Shown here: piece after piece, positions 12,998 through 25,515 of the stretch
How the letters are laid out: every line of letters begins with the position of its first letter
How positions within the stretch are numbered: position 1 is the stretch's first letter
From: Paralvinella palmiformis
Lineage: Eukaryota > Annelida > Polychaeta > Terebellida > Alvinellidae
Length of the DNA stretch: 64,000 bases
Assembly: GCA_025642065.1 (NCBI GenBank)
Contig: JAODUP010000934.1
Location: 186,001 to 250,000 of the forward strand
Direction of reading: 5' to 3'
The notes under the pieces: model-generated
The model's input: the letters and a program-made list of their open reading frames with translations, nothing else
Told to the model about the DNA's origin: nothing
Database searches by the model: none
Program-made: the position numbers and the translations under genes

Positions 12998-14060
12998 AAT
13001 CTCATTTATGTTAATGGTGCTGTTATAATAATACATTTTGTCATATAATATTCACCACCATCTCATCGCCTCTGATATCATTGTCCAAATTATTGATTGT
13101 TTTGTTACTTTGACATTTTAATTATAGTTCAACACATTTCAGGATTATTAGCTACTTTCTTAATTAAACTAACTGAGAGTTCGCTTGAAATAATAAATCT
13201 TCGCTAATTATTCATCTGCCAAAAAGACTTAAGGTTGACATTTCTTCATTCAACACTAATTGAAAATAAAAAAAGGTTTGACTAAAGCTTGCAATTTATT
13301 TCTTAATTCCTCTAATTGTAGGATTTTATCTCATTAAGTTCATTGTCTTAATTAAGCCCATTCTGTTTGTAATTAACATTTTGACCAATTCACTGTTTAT
13401 TATTATTGAATGTAAGGAAATAGAAATATTTTATTTCCAGGAAATAAGTATTTACCAATGTTAATACCTTTACTTTTTGTTTAGAACTTATTCATTCTAA
13501 TATAGTTTATGTTCAATATTAGTGTTATGGGCGCATCAGGTAGAGGTACTAATATTATAATGGACGATTGACTAGTATAATGTTATTTTAAGTTACTTTG
13601 TCAGACACTAGACTATGAAGTCAGCTAATAACAAAAGACCACAAAGCGTAGTACATATTTGGAAATTTCTCACGATAATACGTTTGATATATCTTCGTTT
13701 GCTCACAAAGAATCGATATATTGAGCGTCAAAGATAAATTAGGTTAGGGTAAAACGCTTCATATTACTTTATTATTCAGCCAGTATTACCAACTTATTAA
13801 ATACCATTCATCAGTTAATAAAGATGCACGTGTAACATTTGGTAAGTTTGCTAGAAAGCTCCATCCATTCTTGTTGTATTCAATCCGTTCTTCATTATGC
13901 CTGATTCAGACACGATTTCGATTAAATTGTGGAAGGTAAGGTAATGTCATTAAGCACGCATATTTTCTTTGGATAAAGATATTAATGTCGTTTTATCGGC
14001 TCAAATAGTTATATAAGAGGTAATAATAGATATTGCTACTATTCTTATAAATGTGCATAC
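12071..14060. mobile_element. Inverted-repeat element with 327-bp near-identical arms
   Basis: Positions 12071-12397 are the reverse complement of 13734-14060 over the full 327 bp without gaps, with about five mismatches counted by eye (roughly 98.5% identity). The arms start GTATGCA and meet the spacer at ACCCTAACCTAATTTAT. The 1336-bp spacer is very AT-rich, has no open frame of note and contains a long (TA)n. Just outside, ACTAAC (left, ~12058) faces GTTAG (right, ~14062) as further short inverted homology; no convincing target-site duplication was found. Candidates are a non-autonomous DNA transposon with long terminal inverted repeats (for example Mutator-like), a foldback element, or a recent inverted duplication. 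An assembly artefact is also possible. Confidence 0.75.
12892..12992. repeat. (TA)n microsatellite inside the inverted-repeat element
   Basis: About 100 bp of nearly pure TA, interrupted once near 12913 (TATCATAT). It lies asymmetrically in the spacer of the 12071-14060 element. It is self-complementary and could form a cruciform nested between the larger arms. Confidence 0.95.
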
Positions 14061-15990
14061 AGTTAGTTGTTTCAAAACAAATTAAGATTTTATGTAGAAT
14101 AAAATTTCAGGATTGATTCTAAAGTCACAAATATAAACTTAGGAAAGTATCCGAAGCCTGAGTAATGCACACGAAGCAAATGGATAAAATAACAATAAAA
14201 AGCATTTCTGTTGTTTTGCGTCAATTATTAAGATTGTCTTATTGTGTAACTATCTTATTATTTCTTATTTATTTTAATTGGTGGTTGTCAGAAAATGACA
14301 ATAATTCGATAAAATTAATCTAAAACGCTAACCGTCCAGAATGAATTCTGAAACAAAATGTATTTATGTTACAAGTTTATTTCGAAAAGAACTAGCCAAG
14401 ATTGTAATTCCTTAAAGCGATAGATAAATATAAATTAAATTAAAATACCTATCTCAAAATCTAGTGTTCTACATCATACACTAGTATTAGTATTATTCCA
14501 CATTTTCTGACTAGTCCCAGGACTATATGTTTGAGATATGATCGTTATCAAAGCCAAATAAGGGAACCATTCGTAATTCATCGATGTAATATACACTTTC
14601 GTTTTTATGTGTAATATATAGAGCTTTATTTGTAAACATCCACTTAACATATTTGTCACAAAACTATCGAAAAATATCGATTATTAATATGCATATTCAT
14701 GACACATACCACATTAAATGAACATCTTATCAGTTGTGGAAAGGCCCTTTTACACTTTCTATCAATTTATTGTTTCACCGGTTTCCAAGACTTTATTGTG
14801 TAAATTGTGGTAAATTCCAGTGTCGCTTAAGAACTATATAAGGAATTATACCGTGACTATCAAAGATGAAATGCCCTAGATTTTATTTCCACATTTAACC
14901 GTGAAAACGTGAAAATATGTATACTTTCAAATATACCTACGCTGATTTTGACACAATAAAGAACATCAACTATTCCTTTTAAAGGTTTAAATATATCATT
15001 ATTAGAGATTATTTGTTATGAAGAACTAATTCGCCATCCCTATGCTAATTTGGAAAAACGACAACCCATAGTATGATCTATGTAATGATTCGTTATTGAT
15101 GTAGTGTATACAAAATTAGTTTCAAATTAAACAAATTTAATAAGAACAGACTGAATATTTTATCTTTTAATTAAGTAATTTGTTAACAATATTACTTTAT
15201 TAATTCTGGTTAATAAACGAATACAAAGCTTAATGATAATTCTGGTTAAATAATTTTCATGTTTATTTAATAATGTTGAACTGAGTTTTATTAACAAAGT
15301 TCTGTGTAACATGATTTATTTTTTATTTTTGTCAATACTAACTCCTACCATTATGTGGTAAGTCATTTCTTTTATCAGAGTAGTATTGAATATTTATTTT
15401 TTTAAATGTTCAGGATAAGTTTATTTTTAGGATAATTATTATTCAGACTTATAACTAAACCATCCAGACATAAATTAGTTATAAACCACAATCTCAGCAA
15501 TTAATTATATTAATTCACTGTCTGCTACTTAGGTTGACTATTCACACACGTCGAATTAAGATTAGCCTTCTGTTTCTTTTTAACAAAAATGTCAATCCAT
15601 CTTATCTAAAACAAACGCCAGCATCACAAATCCCAGAAGAAGCCACTGTATGTATGTTAAACGTAATATCAGTACACATTTTTCATGTTTTTTTAATAAG
15701 GGATTTATGTTACTAACATAATATGCCTTTTAGTAAGGTTGATTACATTATGAATCTGAAAAGGCTAAGATCGTTTTAACAACAACCTTCTCAAATAATG
15801 GAATAAACTAATAAAAATACAAAAGTACGTTACCAGGGAAATAACGGTCACTTCGTGTCCAGCTTAAATATTCATCAACTTCGAATTAAGCAAACATTTA
15901 TGTTAAGTCGAACCCGTCTGACAGATACGTGCCAGGAATCGTAATTGCAGTCCTGGCGGTGATGCTTTCATTAACGGCTGTGAATGTACA
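14061..15990. other. Gene-free AT-rich stretch
   Basis: Open frames here are 60-61 codons without recognisable motifs. No tRNA-like boxes or transposon termini were found. Confidence 0.45.
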
Positions 15991-15991
15991 T

Positions 15992-16112
15992 CATTATCCT
16001 AGAGTCAATAATCAACTCCTTATCATCCTAGAGTCAATAATCAACTCCTTATTATCCTAGAGTCAATAATCAACTCCTTATCATCCTAGAGTCAATAATC
16101 AACTCCTTATCA
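15992..16112. repeat. 29-bp tandem repeat, four units
   Basis: The motif CCTAGAGTCAATAATCAACT plus CCTTATCAT recurs with starts at 15998, 16027, 16056 and 16085, exactly 29 bp apart. Units are nearly identical; the third has TTATTAT in place of TTATCAT at its junction. This is a young minisatellite with no coding role seen. Confidence 0.95.
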
Positions 16113-16398
16113 CATTTGTATACCGAAGTATATTATTCAGCACCATTACCTTGGTGTTGACATTTGCCCAACTTCTTTATTGCTTCATTAACTTCACATT
16201 TCCTTAACAGTTTGGTGTGTTACTGGCTAAATGTCCAAGTGCCTACTTTCTTTAATTCAACAATGAGCAAACAAGACAAGAACAAATTCTTTATTTACTA
16301 CTATTACCAGAAGATTTGAGGCCCTGGTTTTTTGTATTTATAATTTAAACATAATAATATAATTGAAAATTGCAATATGGGTTCAATGGAATAAACCA

Positions 16399-16400
<2 letters not shown>

Positions 16401-16464
<64 letters not shown>
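16401..16464. repeat. (TA)n microsatellite
   Basis: About 64 bp of pure TA. The minus-strand open frame through it is a repeat translation. Confidence 0.95.
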
Positions 16465-16466
<2 letters not shown>

Positions 16467-16920
16467 CCAATGACTTTATTCTCCATAATGTAGTAGAACA
16501 ATAGTGATATTGAAATGACATAACAGCTTCTATTCTCAAGAGTATCATCCCTTTTCATACTCTTGGTTAAACGTATTCCCATATATGTATGTCCTCTCCG
16601 TGGCATTTATGTGTTTTCCTTCTAATATTTATACAATAAATAATAGTTTTATCACACGAGCATAATCTTTTTACTTATTTTGGCCTAACTACAAACATTC
16701 TTCCATGCAACTTCATTCGAACTATGTTATCCCACTAACGACATTGTTGCCTACTGACAACATAGACAGATTGGGATTACAGAAATGTCAAGCTGACCTC
16801 TTGTTTGCAGTCAAAGTGAAGGACATTAATAAATCCCCACGATATTCAATGGTATCGTTTTGATTATGATGATCACATATCTAACACGGAAGAGGGGAAC
16901 AAAGAGATTGTCTGTCACGA

Positions 16921-17150
16921 TAACTACTTGAAGATGATGATGATGATGATGATGATGATTGATGTTTTACGGCCACTTTTGGGCATATGGTAGGCTAAAT
17001 GGGCCGAGAGACCTCCAAAGGTAATGAAGCGAAGTCGAAGATGAAACAACCTTCAGATATGCCTCCACCGAGATTCGAACACGGGTGGTAGTGATCTGTG
17101 GTCCAACACGCTACCGCTAGACCACAGAGGCGCCCCTAACTACTTGAAGA
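16921..17150 (-). mobile_element. SINE family A, full length with 14-bp target-site duplication
   Basis: On the minus strand it starts GGGGCGCCTCTGTGG, then box A (TGGTCTAGCGGTAGCG) and box B (GTGTTCGAATCTCGG). The body reads CATTACCTTTGGAGGT ... GGCCCATTTAGCCTACC ... AAAAGTGGCCGTAAAACATC and ends in an (ATC)n tail. The element proper is 16935-17136, flanked by perfect TAACTACTTGAAGA at 16921-16934 and 17137-17150. This is the signature of LINE-mediated retroposition and, being unmutated, indicates a fairly recent insertion. Box A and B are internal RNA polymerase III promoter elements. Confidence 0.9.
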
Positions 17151-19496
17151 ATGGCACTAAATGATGTAAATAAACATCCAAGATGTCACCTATCACCAAT
17201 AGTTGTGATGTTTGTCTATTCAGTTAACACGGGGTGAAAATATAGTCCGCTACCATCTTCTCAGCTTCAGTCATATAAAACCATCTTCCGCTCAGTTCAT
17301 AGTCTATGCACATGCGACGGTTGGCATTACTTGGCGTCTTGTGTCCAGCTGTCATTGTGGCGGCCACTTTCTATTTCAACAAGAACCGACAACAAAGGCT
17401 ATATCATAAATTCTAAAAGAAACTCTTGTCTGCTGTCGTGAATGTACTCAGCTTGATTAGAGAAGAGATGCTGGATTTATTTCGTCACAATAAATAATAG
17501 AAAGTAGAAAAAAACAGATTATTTATATATTCTATGTTACCAAGAACTGATCTCTATCTATATGTCGTTACCGATAAATAATGTTTAACATTGATATGCA
17601 TAATATTATTTGAACAATGTATTTTATGTTTTCCATAAATTTAGTTTCTAATGAAACAAATTGAATTTTTTCAAATTAATTAGTCAACAGATGTCATAAG
17701 ATTATGACACATGACAAGAATAATTTAACAAACAATATATGTTTCTGGCCGTATTCTTAAGCTTTCTGCAGTGTCGTGTTATACTTCATCTCTAAGTATC
17801 TTATTTTTGAGTTGTCACTGTCATAAGAAAGGAACACTTACCAATCCCATGAATGCTACCACACAATTAGAATTTAACTGATTTCAATTCTCCTATAATC
17901 AGATACTTCTTTACACGTGAATTTTATTTTCTCCCAGGCAGTCATATTCCACAAGCTGGAAGATCATCAACGGTTTGTTCGGGAATCCATGCCCAAGCAT
18001 AGTGGATATCATTCACCTGGGGATTTTCCCAGATGAAAATTACCAAACTTAGTGAAATTAAACATAATGACGATGCTAATGACAATTCGGCTACACCTCG
18101 CTAACGTTGGTGACTTTAATACCAACCAGTCAATTGACCAGTGGAACCTACACCACAACAGAAAGCCAACTTTCGTGGAGATATGTAGGCGAAGGGCTAT
18201 ACCTGAGAATCAGGCAGTAGAAGAGACTTTGGAACCAGCAGTGGATGGCCAGGCAGACCATGCAGATGAGGCAGTGGTAACAAGTGCCTCAGTTCCAGGC
18301 TTTGCTGAATCTGATTGTCATTCAAATGTTTCTGAATTAGAGTAATCGGACTCTTCCAGTGATTAGGCTGTTCAAGCGAATCTTTTATTTGTATTTTTGT
18401 GTTGCAATAAGGTATTTCATTTTTTGTTTGTATTTTTTGGGTAAATTCTTGACCTCGTCACATCTACATTTGTAAACCAATTTCTACTGATAATTATTCA
18501 ACCCACCACGCATAAAATATCAACTATTATACCCATTGTATTAGTATAAAGTATTCTTATTTTTAGTTTATGCATCGCCCCAAACTATTTTCTTGAAATT
18601 CCAGCGTGCTTTACGATTTCTGGGCCACACTCTTTTGGTTCGCCAGAGCTGGTAACTTTTATGAGGGCTGACAACTTTCAGGACTTGCTCTAATGTCAGG
18701 TGATCTTTTTTAGGGAATCTCCAACACTGGTTAAAGGCGTTAAATATTATTTTAAATTGAAATCGTTGAAAGTGTTGCTTTAAATACTTCAATCCTTTAT
18801 AGAGATGACATGTGAAATACAGATACAATATGTAGATACAGCTGAGGGGATACTCACTTCGAAACCAGGGCCATAAAATCTGCTATGCAATAAAACATAA
18901 ACAGCACCAGAGATGAACTCCTAATGTATCATTTTACAATGAACAAATTACATTAACTTACCTATGCGTGTTCCAGTTCATGTTTGAATAGGCAATGTAT
19001 ACAGTATATAATACCTTCACCGGGCAAATAATCGGTTATCTACATTCAGCAATGTACATTTGCGTTGAAAAAATAACAACAATATATGAATTAAACAAAT
19101 ATTTTGGCTGATATGACCTGTCTGTCGGTCATTTTATGTTTGAAGGAGTGTATGTTTTAGGCAATAGAGAAATGAGTGTTATCTTCAGACAGTACGGAAT
19201 ATAGCATAGTGTTCTTCAGTCTTTGGCTGTTCCTTTTGTTCTATTTTGTGTATTAAAACAAAGAGGAATTGTTAGCAGAGAACAGCTGACCATTCAGATA
19301 TAATATATATCTCTCATTTTGTCATTGCCTCTCCAGTAATTTAGACTTGGCAGCTTTAATTGTCTCGGTGACCCTACCTTTGAGCTTTTGTGAACATTAA
19401 AAGAAAGTCTTCTAGTGAATGGTTTCTTACTAATAAACTATTCATTAGTTTTTTCACCTCATTATATCTGCCATGCTTTAAATTTTCTCTTTGCAG
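17151..19496. other. Gene-free stretch with two unexplained open frames
   Basis: A 97-codon plus-strand frame at 18052-18345 has an acidic, low-complexity C-terminal half (EETLEPAVDGQADHADEAVV) and ends at a natural stop followed by AT-rich sequence. It could be the tail of a decayed transposase or of a gene exon, but I recognise no family. A minus-strand frame at 18568-18828 is basic and aromatic, also unrecognised. Neither has convincing splice or promoter support. Confidence 0.35.
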
Positions 19497-19534
19497 GTTA
19501 TTATTACTGTTATTATTATTATTATTATTATTAA

Positions 19535-19579
<45 letters not shown>
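19497..19579. repeat. (TTA)n microsatellite
   Basis: About 80 bp of TTA/ATT units with two interruptions. Frames through it encode poly-Leu or poly-Asn and are not genes. Confidence 0.95.
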
Positions 19580-20852
19580 TTGTATTAACATATACACTCA
19601 AAAGTTTCTATTCTATATGCACAAGATAAACATATAATAAAAAAGGTTTTTTTATTCATTAAATATTTATTTGATAATTCTTAAGAGGGTTTTAAAGGAA
19701 TGCTTCAATTTATATATGAACATCAAATCCCACTGTAACGTAACATACACACCCCAACGAACACCAAATTTATCATACAACAATATGTTCCAATATTTGT
19801 CATTATGGTACATGCGCCTTCCTTAAAAGTCATTTCGAAAAGCCCTGTAATGTTTAATGCAGTGTTTTTCATTAATATTTCATACTTAAAATAAATAAAT
19901 AAATTGGTAGAATTTCATATCCATGAACTTACGTGCGTATGTGTGTGTATGCGTATGTCTATGAGTTGGTGTGTATGTGTGCGCGTGCACGCGCTTGTAC
20001 GGATGTGAGTATTCCATGTCGGCAATGTCTCATGCCAAGAAAAAGTAGTAACAAATATTTGGTCATTTTCTGTTACAAGTCATTTTACAACCTCCATGGC
20101 AATAGTTCATTTCCGGTCAGAAGAAGAACATAGCCTGGATATGACCTTTCTGGTGATGTAATACAAAAACATCTCGCTCCACGAATAACAGCAAATAATC
20201 TGATTCTTTCTGTTCCATGTCACGGAATCATATTTTAGCAAAGAAGCGTCTAGGAAGTAGCATGATTATTACGTTTCTGCCATCCTGAGACTCCGATGGA
20301 AATTATTAAGCCAGTTATTGGTATAATTTGTCAGGTTCTAGATACCTATAATGACACGACGTCCAATGCACGTTAATCCGTCTGCGTATATTAGTATGCC
20401 AAAGTGATTTTTATTTTGGCACTTTCACAAAGCAGTTTTCTAAATTGTTTACCAAGATCATTTCTTCTTTGAAGCAATTAGTAATTGTATTGCATAACAA
20501 ATGATTATTGTTTTCTATTTGTCATGTGAGAATAGTATCCTAATAACACTGCTTTGGAGGTTTAGAGCATAGATGTTTTAAACATTGAATTATGAGAAAG
20601 GTATGAGGAGGTGAGGTAAACGATAAAACGCACTTCGTACTTTGCGAGATCGAGATTGGAACCAAAGTGATACAGATAAATGGCTAGCAGAACAGATCAT
20701 AGAGACTCTCTCTCATCTTATTTTGTCATGAAAATGTTCAACACGTGACGGTCATATGTTATTTAAAGTTTTGCAACCTTACTCCGGTGCATCAACCTCG
20801 CCTTGATAACAAAATAAATGAGAAGAGAAAAAATCTAATATAGCTTGACGTC

Positions 20853-21039
20853 TGATGATGATTGGTGTTTTACGGCCACTTTTGTGCACATGGTAGGTTA
20901 AATTGGCCGAGCGACCTCCAAAGGTAATGAAGCGAAGTCAAAGATGAAATAGCCATTAGTTATGCCGACGCAGATATTCGAACTCAGGTGGTAGTGGTCT
21001 GTGATCCAACACGCTACCAGTTAGAGGACGGGGGCGCCC
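20853..21039 (-). mobile_element. SINE family A, moderately diverged
   Basis: The head at the right end (GGGCGCC...) is damaged in box A (CTAACTGGTAGCG), with box B GAGTTCGAATATCTG. The body is intact (GGTCGCTCGGCCAATTTAACCTACC) and the tail is (ATC)n. The mutated boxes suggest an older copy than those at 16921 or 63642. A target-site duplication was not clear. Confidence 0.85.
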
Positions 21040-21624
21040 TTATATATATTGATAAGTTTACTTATGAGTGCAGTTGAGTTGCTTAGCCTTGGCACTGGTC
21101 CTACTAGAAAAATATGACCAAGGATCGTCCGGTAAACAAATCCAACAATCAAATGTCTCAGCTACAATCGAATCTACAACTTGAAGGTTTGCATTCCATT
21201 GACCTAGACATGTAATGCGATAAATTGCTCAGAAGTAGGGCCACTGTTATGAACTTTTTTTGGATAAAATGTTTTATAATCCATATTATATTTTGGATTA
21301 GAATTGGAAAACTATTATCCTACTCTTTTATTAAAAGACAATCAGAACTAATATAATTAATCCATTTAGGCACACAAATATCATGCCTTACTCCACATTT
21401 TAATATATCTATATCTCTTTTATTCACCATAAAAACGCCATAAAACGTTACACAGCTTATTGAAAATTACCTGGTGGCTGCTTACAAAACAGTATTACAT
21501 ACCAAATCTCATATTTAGATGCTCACTTAAAATATCTGGTAGTAGAATTATTTCTCCCCCTTTAAATGGTTAATTAGAATAACTTTCTAGTACTAAAGGT
21601 TACCTAATTACATTACATTCAACA

Positions 21625-21925
21625 TCGCCTCTTTGGCCTTATGGGTAGAACATGAGACTATTTACCTATGGCTATGGTCATTCTGTGAGAGAGGTCGCAG
21701 GTTCGCCCGTCGGCCGTGGCACTAGAGTAAGGGGATTTTTTCATCCAGCTAGGCAACTGGCAAAGTTTTCTCCACCGAACATGTCATATATTCTAAACTC
21801 TAAATTTATTTATAATTAGTCTCTATGGGGTAACTATAAATTACAGAGCATATGCGTCTCCCTCATTTGAGGTTGCCAGTCACATTAAAAACTGCCATTT
21901 TGGCTATTATTCGGCTATTATTATC
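21625..21925 (+). mobile_element. SINE family C, tRNA-derived
   Basis: The head has GCCTTATGGGTAGAACATGA and a box B-like CAGGTTCGCCCGTC. The body matches 37518-37814 closely: CGTGGCACTA-AGTAAG, CATCCAGC-AGGCAACT, CTAAATTTATTTA-AATTAGTC, TATGCGTCT-CCTCATTTGAGGT, and a (ATT)n-like tail. Segment A has no such sequence at the corresponding place (about 1925-1940), so the insertion postdates the A/B duplication. Confidence 0.8.
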
Positions 21926-22739
21926 ACTATTGCCGCTGGTGTATCCCTACGAATGACGCTTTTCCAATGAAATGTTTCTAATGCAATCTACTAGATAGCT
22001 TTACAGCAGATTATTTACGATGTGCAAAAAGTGGCTACAATACTCTCCCATTAGAACTGTCTTCACATATACAATTATCTCCAACAAATGTGTTGTCATT
22101 CTTCTAATCCACTTCTCTTCCACGGTCTCTGTCTTGGCTTCTATCAACGACAGTCATATCGAGGGGACTGATTCAAGGATATAATATACAAGACATTGTC
22201 AGATACAGTGGAAGTCTACTGTTAGTAAACATAATAATAACATCATCTACACCGCAAATCATACAGTTCGTTTCTCATTAATGTATAACGAATCAGATAG
22301 TATATGTTGTGATTTAACTTGCTATAAAATGCAGATTCGAAAAGTTCATGAAAACTATTTTTATTTCCGCATTATTTATATATCGTGAAACGTAATAAGA
22401 TAAGACGAATATATTAGATTTAAAATACATATCTATCTATCTCTAAACATTACGTTCAATAAATATAAAACATCAAATTGACGTATTCTAATATAAAAGA
22501 TGCAGATTACTGATAAATGTATTACGAGATGATCCAAATGGTATCCAAAATGGTAACATTGTCTTGAGAATTAGAAGCCTATTAAATAATAAATATTAAT
22601 ATTTAATCATCAGCTATTTGTAGTTAATATTTAGTTGTTTACTATTTTGACAACACAGATAATAGGTCATTTGGACTATTTTGAGTAACTCGCCTAATCT
22701 GTATAATTATATATTTCCTTATATCTTAACTGTACGTAT

Positions 22740-23890
22740 ATATTTGTGTAAATTGGAATAAATAAAATCACATCATATCATCTCAAGTCTTCGCCATTCT
22801 CAGTCTTATAAAGTTGCCATTCTTAAAGACTGTTTTTTTAGTTATGACTTCGGCAAGCACCGGTTTGAAATGGCATCTCAAATTGCTTGTGATGACAGTT
22901 TAATAATATCAGGAAATCTTCAGGAGACTAATAATACTGGAAGTGTCAGTTGATCATAAAAATCGTAAAATTGAAAAGCTGCTCGTTTGATGAGTGGAAC
23001 AGCTTTAGAGATTACATATCATGTCGGTTAACAAGGTTGGAGATTAGAGTTAAGGTTAATCTTAGGAATAAACAGCTCAGTAATGACTGACTATATGCCT
23101 AACAATAAATCATCAAATAATATTGAAACAGCGCCGTGTCTGTCGTAATTGTGTTGATGAACTGTACTAATAAGATATCATTATTGTTTACAAACACTTT
23201 TAAAGATCAGATATTCTTCACATTCTGAAGGAATGAATGCTGACATTCACAGGTAAAGATTCATGAACAGAAATAAATTAGAAATACAATAAGTATACAG
23301 GTCACAGATGATGATGATGATGATTGATGTTTTATGGCTACTTTTGTGCACAAGGTAGGCTAAATGGGCCGAGCGACCTCCAAATGTAATGAGACGAAGT
23401 GAAAGACGAAACAACCTTCGGATATGCCCACGCCGGGATTCGAATCACGTGTGGTAGTGATCTGTGGTCCAACACGCTACCGCTAGACCACGGAGGTGCC
23501 CCACGGGTCATAGATGTAGAAAAGAGTTTACAAGAGACTGTCCGGCTCCACTGGGCGTAATTAAATCGTATTTGTCTAAACTTTAAAGTTAACATTTTAG
23601 TTGGAGCCATTCTACAACTAACTGTAAGATGTAGTCAATTTTATATAATAAGTACCGATTTATTCCGTAAAACTGATGTTGCTGCCCTGGTGTATTCCCC
23701 ATAAACCTATCCCACTCATTAAAAAAAGTATGTAGCGCCATGAATACAAGGGCGAAAAATAATAAGATTAGTCATCGTAGCCCTCCAATGTTGATCGTTT
23801 GAATCTGGATGAGAAACTCGCACAAGGTATGAGTAATGAGTTGCACATGTAGATATCTTGTGGTAAAAGGTTCCATGTTTGAGGACCCAT
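22740..23890. other. Stretch present in segment B but absent from segment A
   Basis: Homology to segment A stops near 22720 (A: 2700) and resumes at 23895 (A: 2715). The intervening ~1.15 kb has no recognisable coding content. It contains a family A SINE at 23308-23503. It is either a larger insertion of unknown type or sequence lost from segment A. Confidence 0.45.
23300..23516 (-). mobile_element. SINE family A with ~11-bp target-site duplication
   Basis: Element at about 23311-23505 with head at the right (GGGGCACCTCCGTGG, box A TGGTCTAGCGGTAGCG, box B GATTCGAATCCCGG) and an (ATC)n tail at the left. Flanks GGTCACAGATG (23300-23310) and GGTCATAGATG (23506-23516) differ at one base. The minus-strand open frame 23338-23610 is a by-product of this SINE. 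Confidence 0.85.
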
Positions 23891-24110
23891 TTGGATGATA
23901 GAAGATCATAGACATTTATTATAAACTGCTTCTTATGTTAGTTAATATGTCAGTAATACAGATAAAGATCATAGGATGAGATCAAAATAGGAGGGTTAAA
24001 AGAAAAGATCAGATCATAATTTTCAATATCCCGATAAAGTTTTGCATTCTTATTAATCTATGAAGATCAATGAGATACATTTATACTCCAAGTAGACTAA
24101 CTGTTATGGT

Positions 24111-24397
24111 ACATCTATCTACACCATTTTTGTTATTTATTGATTAATTACTCATTTTAATACAGTGACACTTTTTAGAACGTTCTCGGCCAATCTCCAG
24201 TTTACTTACCTGTGGACTCCCCCCCCCCGCGCCATATTTCACATATGTGACCAATTCCGAGGTTAACCAAATCAAACAAACAAACCAAATTTTCGGACAT
24301 GACAATAACATTCGTGACGATTTTGCATAACAAATTCTTTATACTATGAAGAGACTTTGAATATCTTTATTAAACAGTTATAATATAAAAAAAAAAA

Positions 24398-24432
<35 letters not shown>

Positions 24433-24885
24433 ATAAATCCACATCCCCATAATGGTGAGATTTCGCCCTGTGAACCTCATACAAGACAAATGTCAATACT
24501 CCATCCACATAATGAACCCTTGCCACATTTAACAGCACATTGGGCTGTATTGTGTTGATGAAGTATCATCCTGCAAATGTCACTCAGAATGGTGGCGTCT
24601 ACACCAGCAGTCGTTGACATCAAAGACTTCGTCCGTAATCCCAAAGGGAATTTTTCTCCACCACCTTAAATGTCCTCAACGTCACTTAAAATTACCCATT
24701 TCCCGATTATATTTGCCAAGTTGTTATTCATGCGAAAAATGTAATTTCCAAAGAAAGGTCTATACGCGTTAACCAGAATGGCCTTTCCGATCAAATATGT
24801 ATCTCGTTATGTTCCAGGGCTCTGGATATTGCCGTTCTTTGTGCTGACGACATCAACTACAAATGATATTATAATAATGTTATCC

Positions 24886-24965
<80 letters not shown>

Positions 24966-25130
24966 CAATGACGACATTATACCTGATAAGCTACATCATT
25001 GATTGGCTTCATCAAGTCTGAGCTATGGTGGCAGATATAATATGCATCACTAATACAATATATCACATCAAGAAACAGCAAAACCATTCGAACCCAAGAC
25101 TCTGAGCTAGTGCTAAATCTAGTCAGTTTT
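24111..25130. other. Non-coding stretch with (ATT)n and (ATA)n arrays
   Basis: Holds an (ATT)n array at about 24395-24431 and a long (ATA)n array at 24888-24963. A C8 run is near 24220. The 24540-24830 part is less AT-rich but has no supported open frame. Confidence 0.5.
24888..24963. repeat. (ATA)n microsatellite
   Basis: About 76 bp of nearly perfect trinucleotide repeat; the plus frame reads poly-Ile. Confidence 0.95.
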
Positions 25131-25167
25131 CAGTTATACTTATTATACTTATTATACTTATATTCAG

Positions 25168-25168
<1 letters not shown>

Positions 25169-25204
<36 letters not shown>
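25169..25204. repeat. (TA)n microsatellite
   Basis: About 36 bp of TA, preceded by three imperfect copies of TTATTATAC at 25134-25160. Confidence 0.9.
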
Positions 25205-25207
<3 letters not shown>

Positions 25208-25444
25208 AAGGAATAGGATATATTTTCGCTGAAGAGGGCTTGTAAGTTGTAATTTTCTTATAAGACTGTATCTTTCTAACGGAGAAATGTTCACATGAAC
25301 AGTAAACGTTTTATCCAATTAATATAATATAATATATTTATATATTTTATTAAATAGCAACTTATTTATAAGCCAGCCATTAGTTGGAGAAAAAACATCC
25401 TATCCCATAACATCAAAGCAGCTACATCTAAATTTCTTGATAAA

Positions 25445-25515
25445 GCAGTAGGACTTTCTAATGGCTCAGTGGTTAAATATACGGATTGTAGGTTCTAATG
25501 TGACTCATGTCTGTG
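25445..25515 (+). repeat. Possible tRNA-like SINE head fragment
   Basis: AATGGCTCAGTGGTTAAATA looks like a box A region and GTAGGTTCTAATGTGAC a degenerate box B at suitable spacing. No body from the other SINE families follows. Confidence 0.35.

Larger units (their letters stand above)
19735..24110. repeat. Duplicated segment B (diverged partner of 0.8-3.0 kb)
   Basis: It is collinear with segment A block by block, but longer because it has received insertions: a family A SINE at 20853-21039, a family C SINE at about 21625-21925, and a ~1.15-kb stretch at 22740-23890 that itself contains another family A SINE. At 20222-20345 it also shares a block with 34740-34830 (CATCCTGAG, then TAATTTGTCAGG, then GATACCT), linking it to the other duplicated pair. 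Substitutions and small indels are frequent, so the duplication is old and predates these SINEs. Confidence 0.7.

Noticed and set aside
15992..16112. CRISPR-like array
   Set aside because: Units of 29 bp abut directly with no variable spacers; it is a eukaryotic minisatellite.
23338..23610. 90-codon minus-strand frame containing readable protein-like text
   Set aside because: Coincides with a family A SINE and its flank; it is the translation of a tRNA-derived repeat.
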